From contig CBDFNJ010000001.1 in assembly GCA_965250115.1 (NCBI GenBank), positions 1,612,001 to 1,676,000 of the forward strand: a stretch of 64,000 nucleotides of DNA, in the 5' to 3' direction. This DNA comes from CBDFHB01 sp965250115 (lineage in GTDB: Bacteria; Acidobacteriota; Vicinamibacteria; Marinacidobacterales; SMYC01). A model generated the notes under the pieces. The model was given only the letters and a program-made list of their open reading frames with translations, was not told the origin of the DNA and did no database searches. Below, piece after piece: positions 25,997 to 34,978 of this stretch. Within the stretch, counting starts at the first letter, position 1, and every line of letters starts with the position of its first letter. The position numbers were made by a program, and so were the translations under genes.

Positions 25997-26506
25997 ATGG
26001 ACGCAGAGAAATTTCGAGTTCGTGCAGAGCTCTATCGTCTTTTGCTCGACGAGAGCTCAGGAACTGCGTCTTCTCTCGTTCCGAGGATGCTCGCCGACCC
26101 CGACTCGCTGACTCCAGAGATTCGTTGGTGTCTGCTCTACCTGATTCGAGGCATGGGCTACCTCGCCGGCCGGAACGGCCTGCTCGGCCGGGGCGGGCTC
26201 CTCGACACGCTCGTTGGGGGTTTCGAGCTCGCCCGTTGCCGTACGCGCCGCCTGGACGGCCTTTGGTATGAGATCGTTAGAGAGGATCCTGCCCACTGGG
26301 TGCAGCGCTACGAGACCACGGACGTTCACTATTCGCTGAACGAGATTTTCTGGCTCAACGATTTACTTGGACGTCTCTGGGAGGTCGAGCGTCAGCGACT
26401 CGCCCTGGAAGAGCCTCCCTTGCCCCCTCTCGCTCTGAGAAAGAAACTCACGGCGCCCGATCCCCGCCGAACGGTCCTCGGGAGCTTTCCAATTTCGCTT
26501 TCCTGA
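25997..26506 (+). CDS. Hypothetical protein, 169 residues
   Basis: A soluble, Leu/Arg-rich, probably all-helical protein with no recognised domain. It starts MDAEKFRVRAELYRLLLDES and contains WCLLYLIRGMGYLAGRNGLLGRGG in the middle. The upstream gap (25928-25996) holds an extended -10-like TGCTATTCT at 25917-25925, which gives a leader of about 65 bases. Codon use and GC match the neighbours, which supports a real gene. No function can be assigned. Confidence 0.6.
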   Translation: MDAEKFRVRAELYRLLLDESSGTASSLVPRMLADPDSLTPEIRWCLLYLIRGMGYLAGRNGLLGRGGLLDTLVGGFELARCRTRRLDGLWYEIVREDPAHWVQRYETTDVHYSLNEIFWLNDLLGRLWEVERQRLALEEPPLPPLALRKKLTAPDPRRTVLGSFPISLS

Positions 26507-26557
26507 CGTATCGCACGAGCGAACCGTTCCTACGGAGCTTGACGAGAGGTCTAGGAT

Positions 26558-27457
26558 TTAGCATGCCGCGGACAGATCGGCCAGGAACTGCTTCACCTCA
26601 TCCGCTTGCGCGCCGTTGGGCTCGAGCTCCAGATATTTCTGGAAGTGGCTCTTCGCGGTCTCGTTGTCTTCGCGCTGTGCCGCGAGGCTTCCGAGAATGT
26701 AGTGCGCCTGAGACGACTGTGGGGCGTTCGGCTTTGCGGTGAGAAACTGCTTGAGGTGGGCAATCGCTTGATCTTGCCGCGCCGTCGCATCGGAAGCGCC
26801 CTCGGCCATCCGAATAGCCATCGAACCGACCATGTAGTGGCTGTCGGCAGAGAAGGCGTCGTCGGGCTTCAACTCCAGATACTTCGACAGGCGCTCGTTG
26901 GCCTTGGCCCACTCCTGCTGATTGAAGTTGATTCGGCCCGCGTAGTATTGCGCTTGCGCCAGGTTCGGGTCGAGCTGGATCACCTTCGCGAAAGCCTGCT
27001 CGGCCTGACCTTCATTGTTGCCACGCATGAGCGACAGGCCGAGGTAGAATTGCACTTCCTTGTCGGTCGGTTTCGCCGAAGCCGCTTTCCTGAGGAGCGG
27101 TACTGCCTTCGCGGTCGCGCTTCCTCGCGCGTAGCACAGACCGCCCTCACGGTTCGCGGCTGCAATCATGACGCCAGCGTCGGGATTGTTTCCAGCCTTC
27201 TTCAGGAACGTGTCGAAATTCGACGCACACTTGTCATGGTTCTTCTTCGTCTTGTACGCGTATCCCAAGTAGTAGTTGCTCGCGAACAGATCCGCGCTCG
27301 CGCCGAGCGCCCTCTCACACGTCTGGATGACGGTGTCGAAGTCGTTCGTCTTGACGGCTTCCTGGCAAGCAAGGAAGTCCTTGGCTCCAGGTTGGTCCTG
27401 GGCAAAGGCGCTGCTTGCCATCAAAGCGACTACGGACAAAGCTAGCCGCGTGATCAT
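26558..27457 (-). CDS. Secreted TPR-repeat protein
   Basis: A 299-residue exported protein with a signal peptide at 1-19 (cleavage after SSAFA). It then carries about six tetratricopeptide repeats, for example VQFYLGLSLMRGNNEGQAEQAF, AQYYAGRINFNQQEWAKANERL and AHYILGSLAAQREDNETAKSHF. TPRs mediate protein-protein contacts, here in the periplasm or at the outer membrane. A strong AAAGGAG sits 9 bases before the ATG at 27457, so the longer reading upstream to 27541 is not used. It is divergent from the thiolase gene and monocistronic. Confidence 0.85.
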   Translation of the reverse strand: MITRLALSVVALMASSAFAQDQPGAKDFLACQEAVKTNDFDTVIQTCERALGASADLFASNYYLGYAYKTKKNHDKCASNFDTFLKKAGNNPDAGVMIAAANREGGLCYARGSATAKAVPLLRKAASAKPTDKEVQFYLGLSLMRGNNEGQAEQAFAKVIQLDPNLAQAQYYAGRINFNQQEWAKANERLSKYLELKPDDAFSADSHYMVGSMAIRMAEGASDATARQDQAIAHLKQFLTAKPNAPQSSQAHYILGSLAAQREDNETAKSHFQKYLELEPNGAQADEVKQFLADLSAAC

Positions 27458-27640
27458 GGAAACTCTCTCCTTTGGTCTCGACTTTCGGCGTTGTGCCGGG
27501 ACACACAAGCCCCAAGCGCAAAAAGCTACCACAAAGGTCAATCGCTCGGCAACTCAACTCGGGCGCCCACTAAGGGTTGGGATGCACGGTGTCAACCGCC
27601 ATTGTAGCGCGAGATGGTTTGCAAGGGCGAGAGGTCGAGC

Positions 27641-27670
27641 TTGCTCCTGACCGTGTCGCCGGCATAGATT
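27641..27670 (+). promoter_or_regulatory. Promoter of thiolase gene, near-leaderless
   Basis: TTGCTC (27641-27646) and TAGATT (27665-27670) are 18 bp apart. The expected start point is 1-2 bases before the ATG at 27679, and no ribosome-binding site is visible. Confidence 0.45.
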
Positions 27671-27678
27671 CGTTGCCG

Positions 27679-28986
27679 ATGCAGGACTCGACCCAGGCTC
27701 CGAGAGCGGGCAAGCGCGTTGCCGTCGTGGCGGGCTGCCGAACTCCCTTCACGAGGGCGGGCGGCGTTCTTGCGGAGGAGACGTCGCTCGCTCTCGCCCG
27801 ACACGTCATCGCCGAGCTCGTCGCGAGAGCCGAGCTCTCGGTGGCGGACATCGACGAGGTGGTACTCGGGACGGTTGTTCCAAGTACCGCGACCCGGAAC
27901 GTGGCGCGGGAAGCCGCGCTCGCGGCTGGCTTGCCGCCTCAGGTCGAGGCTTACACGGTTTCGCGCGCCTGCGCTTCCTCGAACCAGGCGATCATCAGCG
28001 GCGCCGAATCGATCCTTTCGGGACAGGCCACGACCATCATCGCTGGCGGCACCGAATCGTTATCGAACGTACCGATTCTCGTCTCCAAGTCCTTGAGTCG
28101 CGCTCTCGTTTCTCTGTCCAAGGCCAAGACGCTGGGGAAGCGACTCGCCGCGCTCGCGCCTCTGAGGCTGAAGGATCTCCTTCCCGTGCCTCCCCGGATC
28201 GCGGAATACGCGACCGGTCTCAGCATGGGGGAGTCCGCCGAGAAAATGGCGAAAAAGAACGAGATCTCTCGAGAGGCGCAGGATCGCTTCGCTTTGAGGA
28301 GTCACGAGCTCGCCGCCCGTGCTACCGACGACGGGCGTCTCCCGGCCGAGATCGCGCGCTATTACACCTCGCCTCGCTACGACAGCTCATTCGCGGTCGA
28401 TGACGGTATACGCCGTGACACGACCCTCGAGTCACTCGGAGCGCTTCGCCCCGTCTTCGACCGTCGCTTCGGCTCGTTGACGGCAGGCAACTCCTCGCCT
28501 TTGACCGACGGCGCGGCCGCTCTTGTACTAATGCGCGAGGACGTCGCACGAGCGCGCGGTTATCGCCCCCTCGGCTATCTCCGCTCTTATGCCTTCGCTG
28601 GCGTCGATCCCTTCGACCAATTGCTTATCGGACCTGCCTATAGCACACCCTTGGCGCTCGATCGCGCGGGGCTCTCGCTCTCCGACATATCGCTCGTTGA
28701 TTTTCACGAAGCCTTCGCGGCGCAGGTGCTTTCGGTCGTTCAGGCGCTCTCATCCAAGCGCTTCGCGCGGGAGAAGCTCAACCGTGAGCCCCTGGGGGAA
28801 GTCGACCGAGAGACGATGAACGTGATGGGTGGATCGATTGCCCTCGGACACCCGTTCGGCGCTACTGGAGCAAGGATAACGCTGAGCGTGCTCAACGAGC
28901 TTGCGCGGAGGGGCGGCGGGTTCGGGCTCATCGGCGTGTGCGCGGCCGGCGGGCTCGGCTGCAGTATGGTCGTCGAGAGCGAGTAG
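27679..28986 (+). CDS. fadI: Acetyl-CoA acyltransferase (thiolase)
   Basis: A 435-residue thiolase. It carries the nucleophile Cys in VSRACASSNQAI (about residue 98), the HEAFAAQVL motif, GGSIALGHPFGATGAR with the active-site His, and the C-terminal CAAGGLGCSMVVE with the second Cys. Length equals E. coli FadI (436), and the extended mid-region is of the same trifunctional type. It catalyses the last step of fatty acid beta-oxidation, cleaving 3-ketoacyl-CoA. An in-frame extension to 27577 is unlikely. The hydratase/dehydrogenase partner (FadJ) is not in the window. Confidence 0.92.
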   Translation: MQDSTQAPRAGKRVAVVAGCRTPFTRAGGVLAEETSLALARHVIAELVARAELSVADIDEVVLGTVVPSTATRNVAREAALAAGLPPQVEAYTVSRACASSNQAIISGAESILSGQATTIIAGGTESLSNVPILVSKSLSRALVSLSKAKTLGKRLAALAPLRLKDLLPVPPRIAEYATGLSMGESAEKMAKKNEISREAQDRFALRSHELAARATDDGRLPAEIARYYTSPRYDSSFAVDDGIRRDTTLESLGALRPVFDRRFGSLTAGNSSPLTDGAAALVLMREDVARARGYRPLGYLRSYAFAGVDPFDQLLIGPAYSTPLALDRAGLSLSDISLVDFHEAFAAQVLSVVQALSSKRFAREKLNREPLGEVDRETMNVMGGSIALGHPFGATGARITLSVLNELARRGGGFGLIGVCAAGGLGCSMVVESE

Positions 28987-29079
28987 GTCTTCGTGCTGCT
29001 CGGATCCGATCTCAGGCAGCTCGAGGGAGGATTTGGCGTCGAAGTCCTACGCTCGCCGGAAGAGGCCGAAGCTCGCGTC

Positions 29080-29088
29080 TGCTAGACT
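29080..29088 (+). promoter_or_regulatory. Extended -10-like TGCTAGACT
   Basis: TGC-TAGACT gives a start point near 29095, about 14 bases before the TTG start of the ubiB-like gene. It has the same layout as the boxes before 16853 and 19053. Confidence 0.4.
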
Positions 29089-29108
29089 CTCCATCGGAAG
29101 AGAAGTAC

Positions 29109-30764
29109 TTGCTCAAACCCAGAAATCTGGCACGCCTGCAGAAAGTCGCCGCGGTGTTCCTTCGCCACGGATTCGACGACGTCCTCGAGACCTTCGACGT
29201 CTTCTCCTGGATAGGGTTGAAGCGCCGCCGGAGGCGAAAGCCGGCGGAGCGTATGCAGAGCCGGGCGGAGAAGCTCCGCCTCGCTCTGGAAGAGCTCGGG
29301 ACAACCTACATCAAGCTGGGGCAGCTCCTCTCGACGCGGCCCGACCTGCTTCCAGAACCCTTCGTGGACGAGTTGGCGCGACTCCAGGATCGGGTGGAGC
29401 CCGAGCCCTTCGGGGAAATTCGAATTTTGTTGGAGCAGGAGCTAGGGCAACCACTCGATGAGGTCTTCGACCGTTTCGATCGCGAGCCGGTCGCCTCGGC
29501 CTCGATCGCACAGGTCTATCGAGCCCGTTTGAAACCGGGCGTCTCCTCACTCTCGGGCGAGGTGGCGGTCAAGGTGGTCAAGCCTGGAGTTCCCGAGATG
29601 GTCGAAGTCGATATGGAGATTCTTCACGAGGTGGCGGAGAGACTCTCGCGCTCGGCCATCGCCCGGCGCTACGACTTCAAGGGGCTGAGCTCACAGCTCG
29701 AGACGACCCTCGTTGGGGAGCTCAACCTTCGTCAAGAAGCGGCGAACGGGAAGCGGCTTCGGGACTCGCTAGCCGAGTACGACCACATACGCATTCCCGA
29801 GTTCGCGGAGGAGCTCACGAGGAGACTGGTCCTCGTTTTGGAGTACGTCGACGGTGCGAAGCTTTCCGCCGCCGGGGAGCGACGGCCCGAGCTCGCCGAC
29901 GAGCTCTGGCGCGCTTACTTGAAGCAGATCCTCGTGGACGGAGCCTTTCAATGCGATCCGCATCCAGGAAATTTCCTGATCGATCGGGATGGGCGGCTCG
30001 TCGTTCTGGACTACGGAATGATCGCCTACGTGTCTCGCGAGAATCAGCTCCGTCTCATGGCGCTGCTCATCGCGCTGGTCGAACGGGACGGCGATCGCAC
30101 GGCTCGGGTCTGCTTCGAGATGGGAATTCCCGGCCGGGACTTTCAGGAGGCACGCTTCCGCGCCGCGGTGGGCCTCCTCGTCGCCCGCTACTCGGGTGTG
30201 TTGCTGAAGGATCTACCCTTCGGCGTCATCGTGAGAGACCTCCTCGTGCTCTGTGTCCGGCACGACATGCAGATTCCCCCCGAGCTGGTCCTTCTCGGCA
30301 AGACGCTGCTGAATCTCGAACCCATGTGTCGACAGCTCGATCCGGAGATGGATCCGGTCGGTACCATGAAGGACATGTCGGTCCGTTTGCTCGAGGAGCA
30401 GCTCAAGAGAGACGTCAGCATGGAACGTCTCATGTCGCTCGCGCTCGAGATGCGCACGTTTCTCCACGAGGTGCCGCAGAGCTTGCGCCGGTTGATCACG
30501 CAGCTCGCGAACCACGAGCTTCGTATCGGCATCGAGATCGAGAAGGCCGACCAGATGCAGGTAGCGATCCGCGACGTTGCCAATCGCATCACGCTCGGGC
30601 TCATCACCGCGGCGCTGATCATGGGATCCGCTTTTCTCGTTCGGGTGGGTGCGGGTGCGGGGCTCAAGATCTTCGACGTCCCCGTCTTCGCGTTTCTCGG
30701 GTTTCTGCTCGCGGCTGGCCTGGGGCTTTTCGTCATCATCCAGATCATGACGGGGCGGCACTGA
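29109..30764 (+). CDS. ABC1/AarF/UbiB family atypical kinase
   Basis: A 551-residue UbiB-like protein. The KxGQ motif (IKLGQLLSTRPDLLP, about 73-87), the A-rich loop ASIAQVYRA, the catalytic DPHPGNFLID and the metal-binding LDYGM are all present. Two C-terminal membrane helices follow (about 500-520 and 528-548). Family members bind ATP and support ubiquinone or other isoprenoid-lipid metabolism. The frame is open upstream into the thiolase gene. The chosen TTG at 29109 follows GGAAGAGAAG and begins at the conserved start of the family; the exact start is not certain. Confidence 0.88.
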   Translation: MLKPRNLARLQKVAAVFLRHGFDDVLETFDVFSWIGLKRRRRRKPAERMQSRAEKLRLALEELGTTYIKLGQLLSTRPDLLPEPFVDELARLQDRVEPEPFGEIRILLEQELGQPLDEVFDRFDREPVASASIAQVYRARLKPGVSSLSGEVAVKVVKPGVPEMVEVDMEILHEVAERLSRSAIARRYDFKGLSSQLETTLVGELNLRQEAANGKRLRDSLAEYDHIRIPEFAEELTRRLVLVLEYVDGAKLSAAGERRPELADELWRAYLKQILVDGAFQCDPHPGNFLIDRDGRLVVLDYGMIAYVSRENQLRLMALLIALVERDGDRTARVCFEMGIPGRDFQEARFRAAVGLLVARYSGVLLKDLPFGVIVRDLLVLCVRHDMQIPPELVLLGKTLLNLEPMCRQLDPEMDPVGTMKDMSVRLLEEQLKRDVSMERLMSLALEMRTFLHEVPQSLRRLITQLANHELRIGIEIEKADQMQVAIRDVANRITLGLITAALIMGSAFLVRVGAGAGLKIFDVPVFAFLGFLLAAGLGLFVIIQIMTGRH

Positions 30765-30815
30765 CCCCTCACCGGCCGCGCTTCGCGCGCCACCCTCTCC
30801 CCAGGGGGGAGAGGG
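30765..30815. repeat. REP-like double-hairpin repeat, copy 1
   Basis: Two adjacent palindromes: CCGCGCTTCGCGCG, then CCCTCTCCCC-AG-GGGGGAGAGGG. It lies between the convergent ubiB-like and transglycosylase genes. The same architecture and consensus (CCCTCACC...CCCTCTCCC...GGGAGAGGG) recur at 44451-44499. Confidence 0.75.
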
Positions 30816-30825
30816 AAGACATGAC

Positions 30826-31821
30826 TTATTGGCCGGCGGACTCGACGCCGGACTCGGCCCGAGCGATTTCGGTCGAAGTCGGTCGTACCGGCACCGGGCG
30901 GGTGGTACGCCCGAGCAGCTTTCCGTTGCGGTCCCGGTCCTTGTGCATCGGGAGCGACGTGACCTCGACGCCGAGCTCGAACTTGTTTTTGAGTCCCTCG
31001 TAGACTGTGCTGACCTTCTCTACGTAGTCGCGCGTCTCCACCGCGGTGCGTCCACTCCCGGCGCGGTAGTAACCCGCGTTCAGAGGGCCACCGTTGTATT
31101 CCGCGAGGACCATATTCCGATCGTTGTAGGCGGAGAACAGGATGTCGAGATAGAGCGCTGCCATCTCCGTATTCGTGACGGGATCGTAGAGCAGCTCGTC
31201 CGAGTACTCCCAGTCCAGAGAGCGAGCGAGCATGCGTCCCGTCGAGGGCCAGATTTGGTAAAGGCCTTTCGCGTCGGCAACCGATGTGGCCCGGACGTCA
31301 TAGCGGCTTTCGATGATGCCAATGGAGAGGAACATGAGGGGCTCCACCGAAGGATACTTGTCCGAGGCCTGCATGATCAGAGTCGCGTATTCGTAGGCCT
31401 GATTCAAGCTCACCCGGGGATTCGTCCGCATGATCTCGTCTCGGATACCGAGGAGGAGCTGCTGACGTTTGGAGTCGAAGCTGATGCCGGCGTCGAGGTT
31501 CTGGATCTTTTCCTCGACCCGCCGCATCGTGGTGCCCACTTCGTCGTTGAGCTCACCCACGCGATGAAACGCGTAGAAAGCGACTCCGACTGTCGTCAAT
31601 AGGAGCAGGGACAGAAACAAAAGGGCGGTCGTTTGCCAGCCCGCGTTCTGGCGCACGATGATTTGCTGAACTTCTTGTACCTGTGCGGGTTGCTCGTTTC
31701 GAGCGGGAGCCGTTAAACGCGCAGCCCCTTTATGGTGCTCTGGGCTCGGAGCCTCGTCCTGAGACGAAATCTCCTCCGCGCTTTTGTCCGCGATACTCGC
31801 TACGTTTTTCGACCTAACCAT
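30826..31821 (-). CDS. Membrane-anchored lytic transglycosylase (SLT domain)
   Basis: A 331-residue protein. A disordered N-terminus is followed by one membrane helix (about 64-84), a coiled coil (88-110) and an SLT domain. The catalytic Glu171 lies in IGIIESRYDVRA, and GLYQIWPSTG and EYNGGP are the remaining family motifs. It should cleave the MurNAc-GlcNAc bond of peptidoglycan in the periplasm, from the inner-membrane outer face. The ATG at 31821 is preceded by GGAGGTTGACCG, a strong binding site. A promoter at 32185-32156 would give an unusually long leader of about 330 bases. Confidence 0.88.
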   Translation of the reverse strand: MVRSKNVASIADKSAEEISSQDEAPSPEHHKGAARLTAPARNEQPAQVQEVQQIIVRQNAGWQTTALLFLSLLLLTTVGVAFYAFHRVGELNDEVGTTMRRVEEKIQNLDAGISFDSKRQQLLLGIRDEIMRTNPRVSLNQAYEYATLIMQASDKYPSVEPLMFLSIGIIESRYDVRATSVADAKGLYQIWPSTGRMLARSLDWEYSDELLYDPVTNTEMAALYLDILFSAYNDRNMVLAEYNGGPLNAGYYRAGSGRTAVETRDYVEKVSTVYEGLKNKFELGVEVTSLPMHKDRDRNGKLLGRTTRPVPVRPTSTEIARAESGVESAGQ

Positions 31822-32155
31822 CGGTCAACCTCCATGGTGGTTTGGCACCCAGCCCGTCGCCTCCGCTCCGGGCCGCCACCACGAAAAAAAAGACGTCGCC
31901 CAAAATTGGGCCCTCCAGGGGGAACGCCTCGACGAAGTGCCGGGTGGCGCGTCCGGCTCCTCGGGAACGAGTTGGGAAACTCGCTCCGCCAAGATACTGC
32001 CCCCGTACCGGCAATCTCGGCTCGGCTCGTACTGGGGCAGCTCGCGTCCCCATTCCTGTCTAGCGCGCGGTCTCCATACAGTCAAGGTCATCCTCGGAAC
32101 CCACCAGATCCTGCGGTTTCGTTGCCGTTGAACCCTAGATGTTGGATTGCCGGGG
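31822..32155 (-). ncRNA. Long, probably structured 5' leader or small RNA
   Basis: About 330 bases with no credible coding sequence. On the minus strand it contains a long hairpin (CTGCCCC at about 32040-32034 with GGGGCAG at about 32000-31994, inner GTAC/GTAC pairing) and a second stem GAGTTTCCCAACTC near 31984-31971. Near the gene, GCCCAATTTTGGGC and a run of eight T (about 31903-31883) resemble a weak terminator. A promoter sits at its 5' end. It could be a riboswitch-type leader of the transglycosylase gene or an independent RNA. I do not recognise the family. Confidence 0.4.
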
Positions 32156-32185
32156 AGTATAGCACCGGTCCCCCGGGACCGTCCA
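32156..32185 (-). promoter_or_regulatory. Extended -10 promoter TGCTATACT
   Basis: On the minus strand TGGACG (32185-32180), an 18-bp spacer and TATACT (32161-32156) with the TG extension form a good promoter. It is followed by the long leader above. Confidence 0.55.
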
Positions 32186-32332
32186 CGAATAAGTTTAGGC
32201 ATGTGGTGAATTACCTACATCAAGGAACCCTCAGTGCTAGGAGCCTAAATCAATAGACGGAAAGCAGTTGCGGATTCGTCTGGCGCGATCGTGGGCGAAA
32301 GCGCCCCAACGAGAAATTCTCGCTGGAGAGCC
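32165..32332. other. Intergenic region without gene
   Basis: About 170 bases between the leader promoter and the 3' end of the large membrane-protein gene. A short stem GGGCG-AAAG-CGCCC near 32293-32306 lacks a T-tract. No gene is seen. Confidence 0.5.
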
Positions 32333-34969
32333 CTAAAATCCGCCTTGGGACACCGAAACAGCCTCCCGCAGTCCCACCATACATATGGAGACGAGAAATA
32401 CGCCGACCACCACCCTCCCCAAGAGCCCTCTTTCTTCGAGCCAGCGAAAGGCGAGCGCGACGCCGATGGCAATGGCCGGAAATGAATAGTAATGATGTTT
32501 CAAAAGGAAATTGAAAGCGAGATCGAGAATTCCAAAGGCGACGATCACCAAAGCCCACGAGCCGAGAAGGACTCGATCGCGGCCCCGTAGGCGATACAAA
32601 CCGGCGAGACCCGTCAGAAGCACGAGTGGCGAGCCAAAGGTATAGGCCAACTTTTCCGGTTGCGCCGCGATTCGAGAAGCGAAGTCGATGCTTTCCGAGC
32701 CCCCACCCGATGCGAGTGAGGGGATGGTTTCTCTCAAGAAAGGCAGGATCCAGTTGCCGTAGTAAAGGACCAGGGCCACCGCCCATCCCGAGATCAAAAG
32801 GGTCCCTAGGCGTTTCGCGACGTGCGGCTCCTTTCGAAGCAGAAGGACCGCTGCGGTCGCGAGGCTCAGTGAGGCGAACAATAGAGAGCCCGTGTAGGAA
32901 AGGAAGCAAAGGGAAAGAAGCACGAGCGAGGCAACAAAGATCATCCGTTCGGAAAGCCGGTCCGAGACGAGGATGATGAACCCTAGAGCGAGGGTCGCGG
33001 CCCAGCACCCGAAAAGCGTCATGAGGTGTCCCAAGCCGAGGAGCTGAAACCCAGTGGGAAGCCCGACGACGATCGCGGCTGCATAGGTGCCGGTTCGAGG
33101 ATCGCCAACGCGAGTCGCGAGGACGGCGCTCGTAGTAGCGATAGCGAACAGGAGAGCGGAGAGGAAGAGCTTCGTCAGCGTGTGGAACCAAATCGAAGGA
33201 AAGGCCGCGAAGGGAGATACGATCGTGTGAAACAGACAGGAGTGGGGCACGATCACATTGCCCCACTGCGGCTGCCGGCTCAGCATGCTTCCGGGCTCCG
33301 GCAGGTAATAGAGCAGGAATTGGCCGTGCCAAATTTCTTCGGCGATGGCCGTGTGATAGCCGAAGTGGCCACCGGCGTAGAGCGGAAAGGCCATGGACAG
33401 GAACCACAAGACGAAGCCGAAGCTCGAGATCGCGAGAGCCAGCGGGCCGAGCTCCGGCACGGAAACTTCCGTCGAAAGTGTTTCGCATGCTCCGCGGCCG
33501 AAGGCCGAGAGCAACAAGCTCGCGAAGGCCGCCAGGAAAAAACTCGGAAGGACTCGAGGGAGAATTCCGGGCTCCAAAATCAAACCGGCGAGGAGCACCG
33601 CCAGAAACAGCGTAGCGCCGACGCTTCCGAGCCGGGCGGACAAGCCGCTCGCGGCGAGCGACGCCATCACGAGCCAGGCGGAGGCCAGGATCCATAGGAG
33701 CGCTCCGAGAGAAGGGAAGCTCCTGCCTCGGTCGATGACGAGCGAATCGACTTGCAGCTCTCTTCCGCGCCCGATTGCAGGAAACTCGAGCCAATGGCCC
33801 GATCGCCAACCGAGAGACGGAGCGGGGAGCGTCGCTCGGTGGAGGCTCCAATCAGAGCTCAGAGCTCCCGATACCTCGAAATCACCGGCGCGCAGTAACG
33901 TTGCTCGAGCCGTCTCGTCGGTCGCGACCCCGCTTCGAGCCCGGAGCTCCACGGTCCAGGGCGAGAGTGCGCCGAAGTCTCGCAAATCGAGCGCCGCACT
34001 GGGGAGCGCCCGGCGAAAGCTGACGCCACCTTCCTGGTCGAACCCGGCGAAGCGGCGACTCACCGCGTCCGCGCGCCCCGAGCCGAGGTCGAGCTCGAAG
34101 CGAGGTCTCGACCAATAGGCCAGGACGGTCCCTGAAATGGCGAGGACGGCCACGTAGACAGCCCAACCGCTCGCGAGAGTCTCGAGACCATCCACAAGCG
34201 CACTCCCTGACCGTGAGATCGTTTCCGCGATCACCCGGGTGAATTCCGGCAAGAGCCATCTCACGATGAGAGCGGCGCCGAGAGCGACGGCGAGGCCCGG
34301 GACGAGGATCGTCGCCCAAACCCGGGCGAACGCGAAGGCGACCCCCGCGGCCACGGTGACGACGCCCGACGCCACGAGGCCAGACGTCGTTGAGTCCCGC
34401 CATCGAGAGCCGGCGAGGAGTCCTGCGAGCACGAGCGCCAAGGCTGCTGCGAGCTGGCGGAGCGGCGGCCTCGACCCGTTCGGCAAGACGAGACGCGCCT
34501 CGTGCACCCGGACCCCCAGGGAGCGGTCGTCTCCCACCCCAGGTGAGAAGGTATCCGAGCGGAGAGAGACGTCGAGCGTCGAGCTCCAGACACCCTCGGT
34601 TCGGGTCTCGAGCTTATAGAGCTCGGCTCTTCTTCCCGGGCTTCGTCGAAGGGTTTCGCCGCCGGACTCGATCACGAGAAGCGGCGGGCGCGTGCCGCGC
34701 GGACGAAACCCGGCCAGGGCGATCTCGACACGAGCGGTCGGGCTGGCGCCGGGATCCAGGAAACGCATGCGACTCGTGCCGCGGGTCCAGCGGTAGCCCT
34801 CCTCTGCGTCGTGAAAGTTGTCGGTGAGGAGCGCGCCGAGAGGTGCGTTGCCCATGTCGACGACCATCGTCGTTGGCAATCGGTAGGCGAGCGTTACGAG
34901 GAGGATCGTCCCGAGCGCACTAACGCCGGCCGCCTTCCACACGCCGGAACGCCCGGAAAGGTTGAACAC
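32333..34969 (-). CDS. Very large GT-C-like polytopic membrane protein
   Basis: An 878-residue protein with an N-terminal helix, a beta-rich extracytoplasmic segment (about 35-165), two more helix groups flanking a second soluble segment (about 270-430), and about ten C-terminal helices. The alternation of soluble beta domains with membrane bundles recalls glycan-transfer or flipping proteins, but no family motif is recognised. It starts 9 bases after the stop of a polyprenyl-phosphate glycosyltransferase-like GT2 gene. That enzyme could supply its lipid-linked sugar donor, the usual GT2/GT-C partnership; this is inference. Confidence 0.78.
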   Translation of the reverse strand: MFNLSGRSGVWKAAGVSALGTILLVTLAYRLPTTMVVDMGNAPLGALLTDNFHDAEEGYRWTRGTSRMRFLDPGASPTARVEIALAGFRPRGTRPPLLVIESGGETLRRSPGRRAELYKLETRTEGVWSSTLDVSLRSDTFSPGVGDDRSLGVRVHEARLVLPNGSRPPLRQLAAALALVLAGLLAGSRWRDSTTSGLVASGVVTVAAGVAFAFARVWATILVPGLAVALGAALIVRWLLPEFTRVIAETISRSGSALVDGLETLASGWAVYVAVLAISGTVLAYWSRPRFELDLGSGRADAVSRRFAGFDQEGGVSFRRALPSAALDLRDFGALSPWTVELRARSGVATDETARATLLRAGDFEVSGALSSDWSLHRATLPAPSLGWRSGHWLEFPAIGRGRELQVDSLVIDRGRSFPSLGALLWILASAWLVMASLAASGLSARLGSVGATLFLAVLLAGLILEPGILPRVLPSFFLAAFASLLLSAFGRGACETLSTEVSVPELGPLALAISSFGFVLWFLSMAFPLYAGGHFGYHTAIAEEIWHGQFLLYYLPEPGSMLSRQPQWGNVIVPHSCLFHTIVSPFAAFPSIWFHTLTKLFLSALLFAIATTSAVLATRVGDPRTGTYAAAIVVGLPTGFQLLGLGHLMTLFGCWAATLALGFIILVSDRLSERMIFVASLVLLSLCFLSYTGSLLFASLSLATAAVLLLRKEPHVAKRLGTLLISGWAVALVLYYGNWILPFLRETIPSLASGGGSESIDFASRIAAQPEKLAYTFGSPLVLLTGLAGLYRLRGRDRVLLGSWALVIVAFGILDLAFNFLLKHHYYSFPAIAIGVALAFRWLEERGLLGRVVVGVFLVSICMVGLREAVSVSQGGF

Positions 34970-34978
34970 TCCTGCCGA

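Noticed and set aside
31905..31935. c-di-AMP riboswitch on the plus strand (AGGGGGAACGCC)
   Set aside because: No plus-strand gene follows and the second conserved GGGTGAA block was not found.
32080..32150. Guanidine-I (ykkC) riboswitch, because of CTAGGGTTC and GTTCCGAGGA
   Set aside because: The later conserved ACACGGCG-type core and the spacing do not fit; the two words alone are too weak.
32250..33851. 533-residue minus-strand frame inside the GT-C-like gene
   Set aside because: Arg/Ser-rich shadow in another frame of a clear membrane protein.
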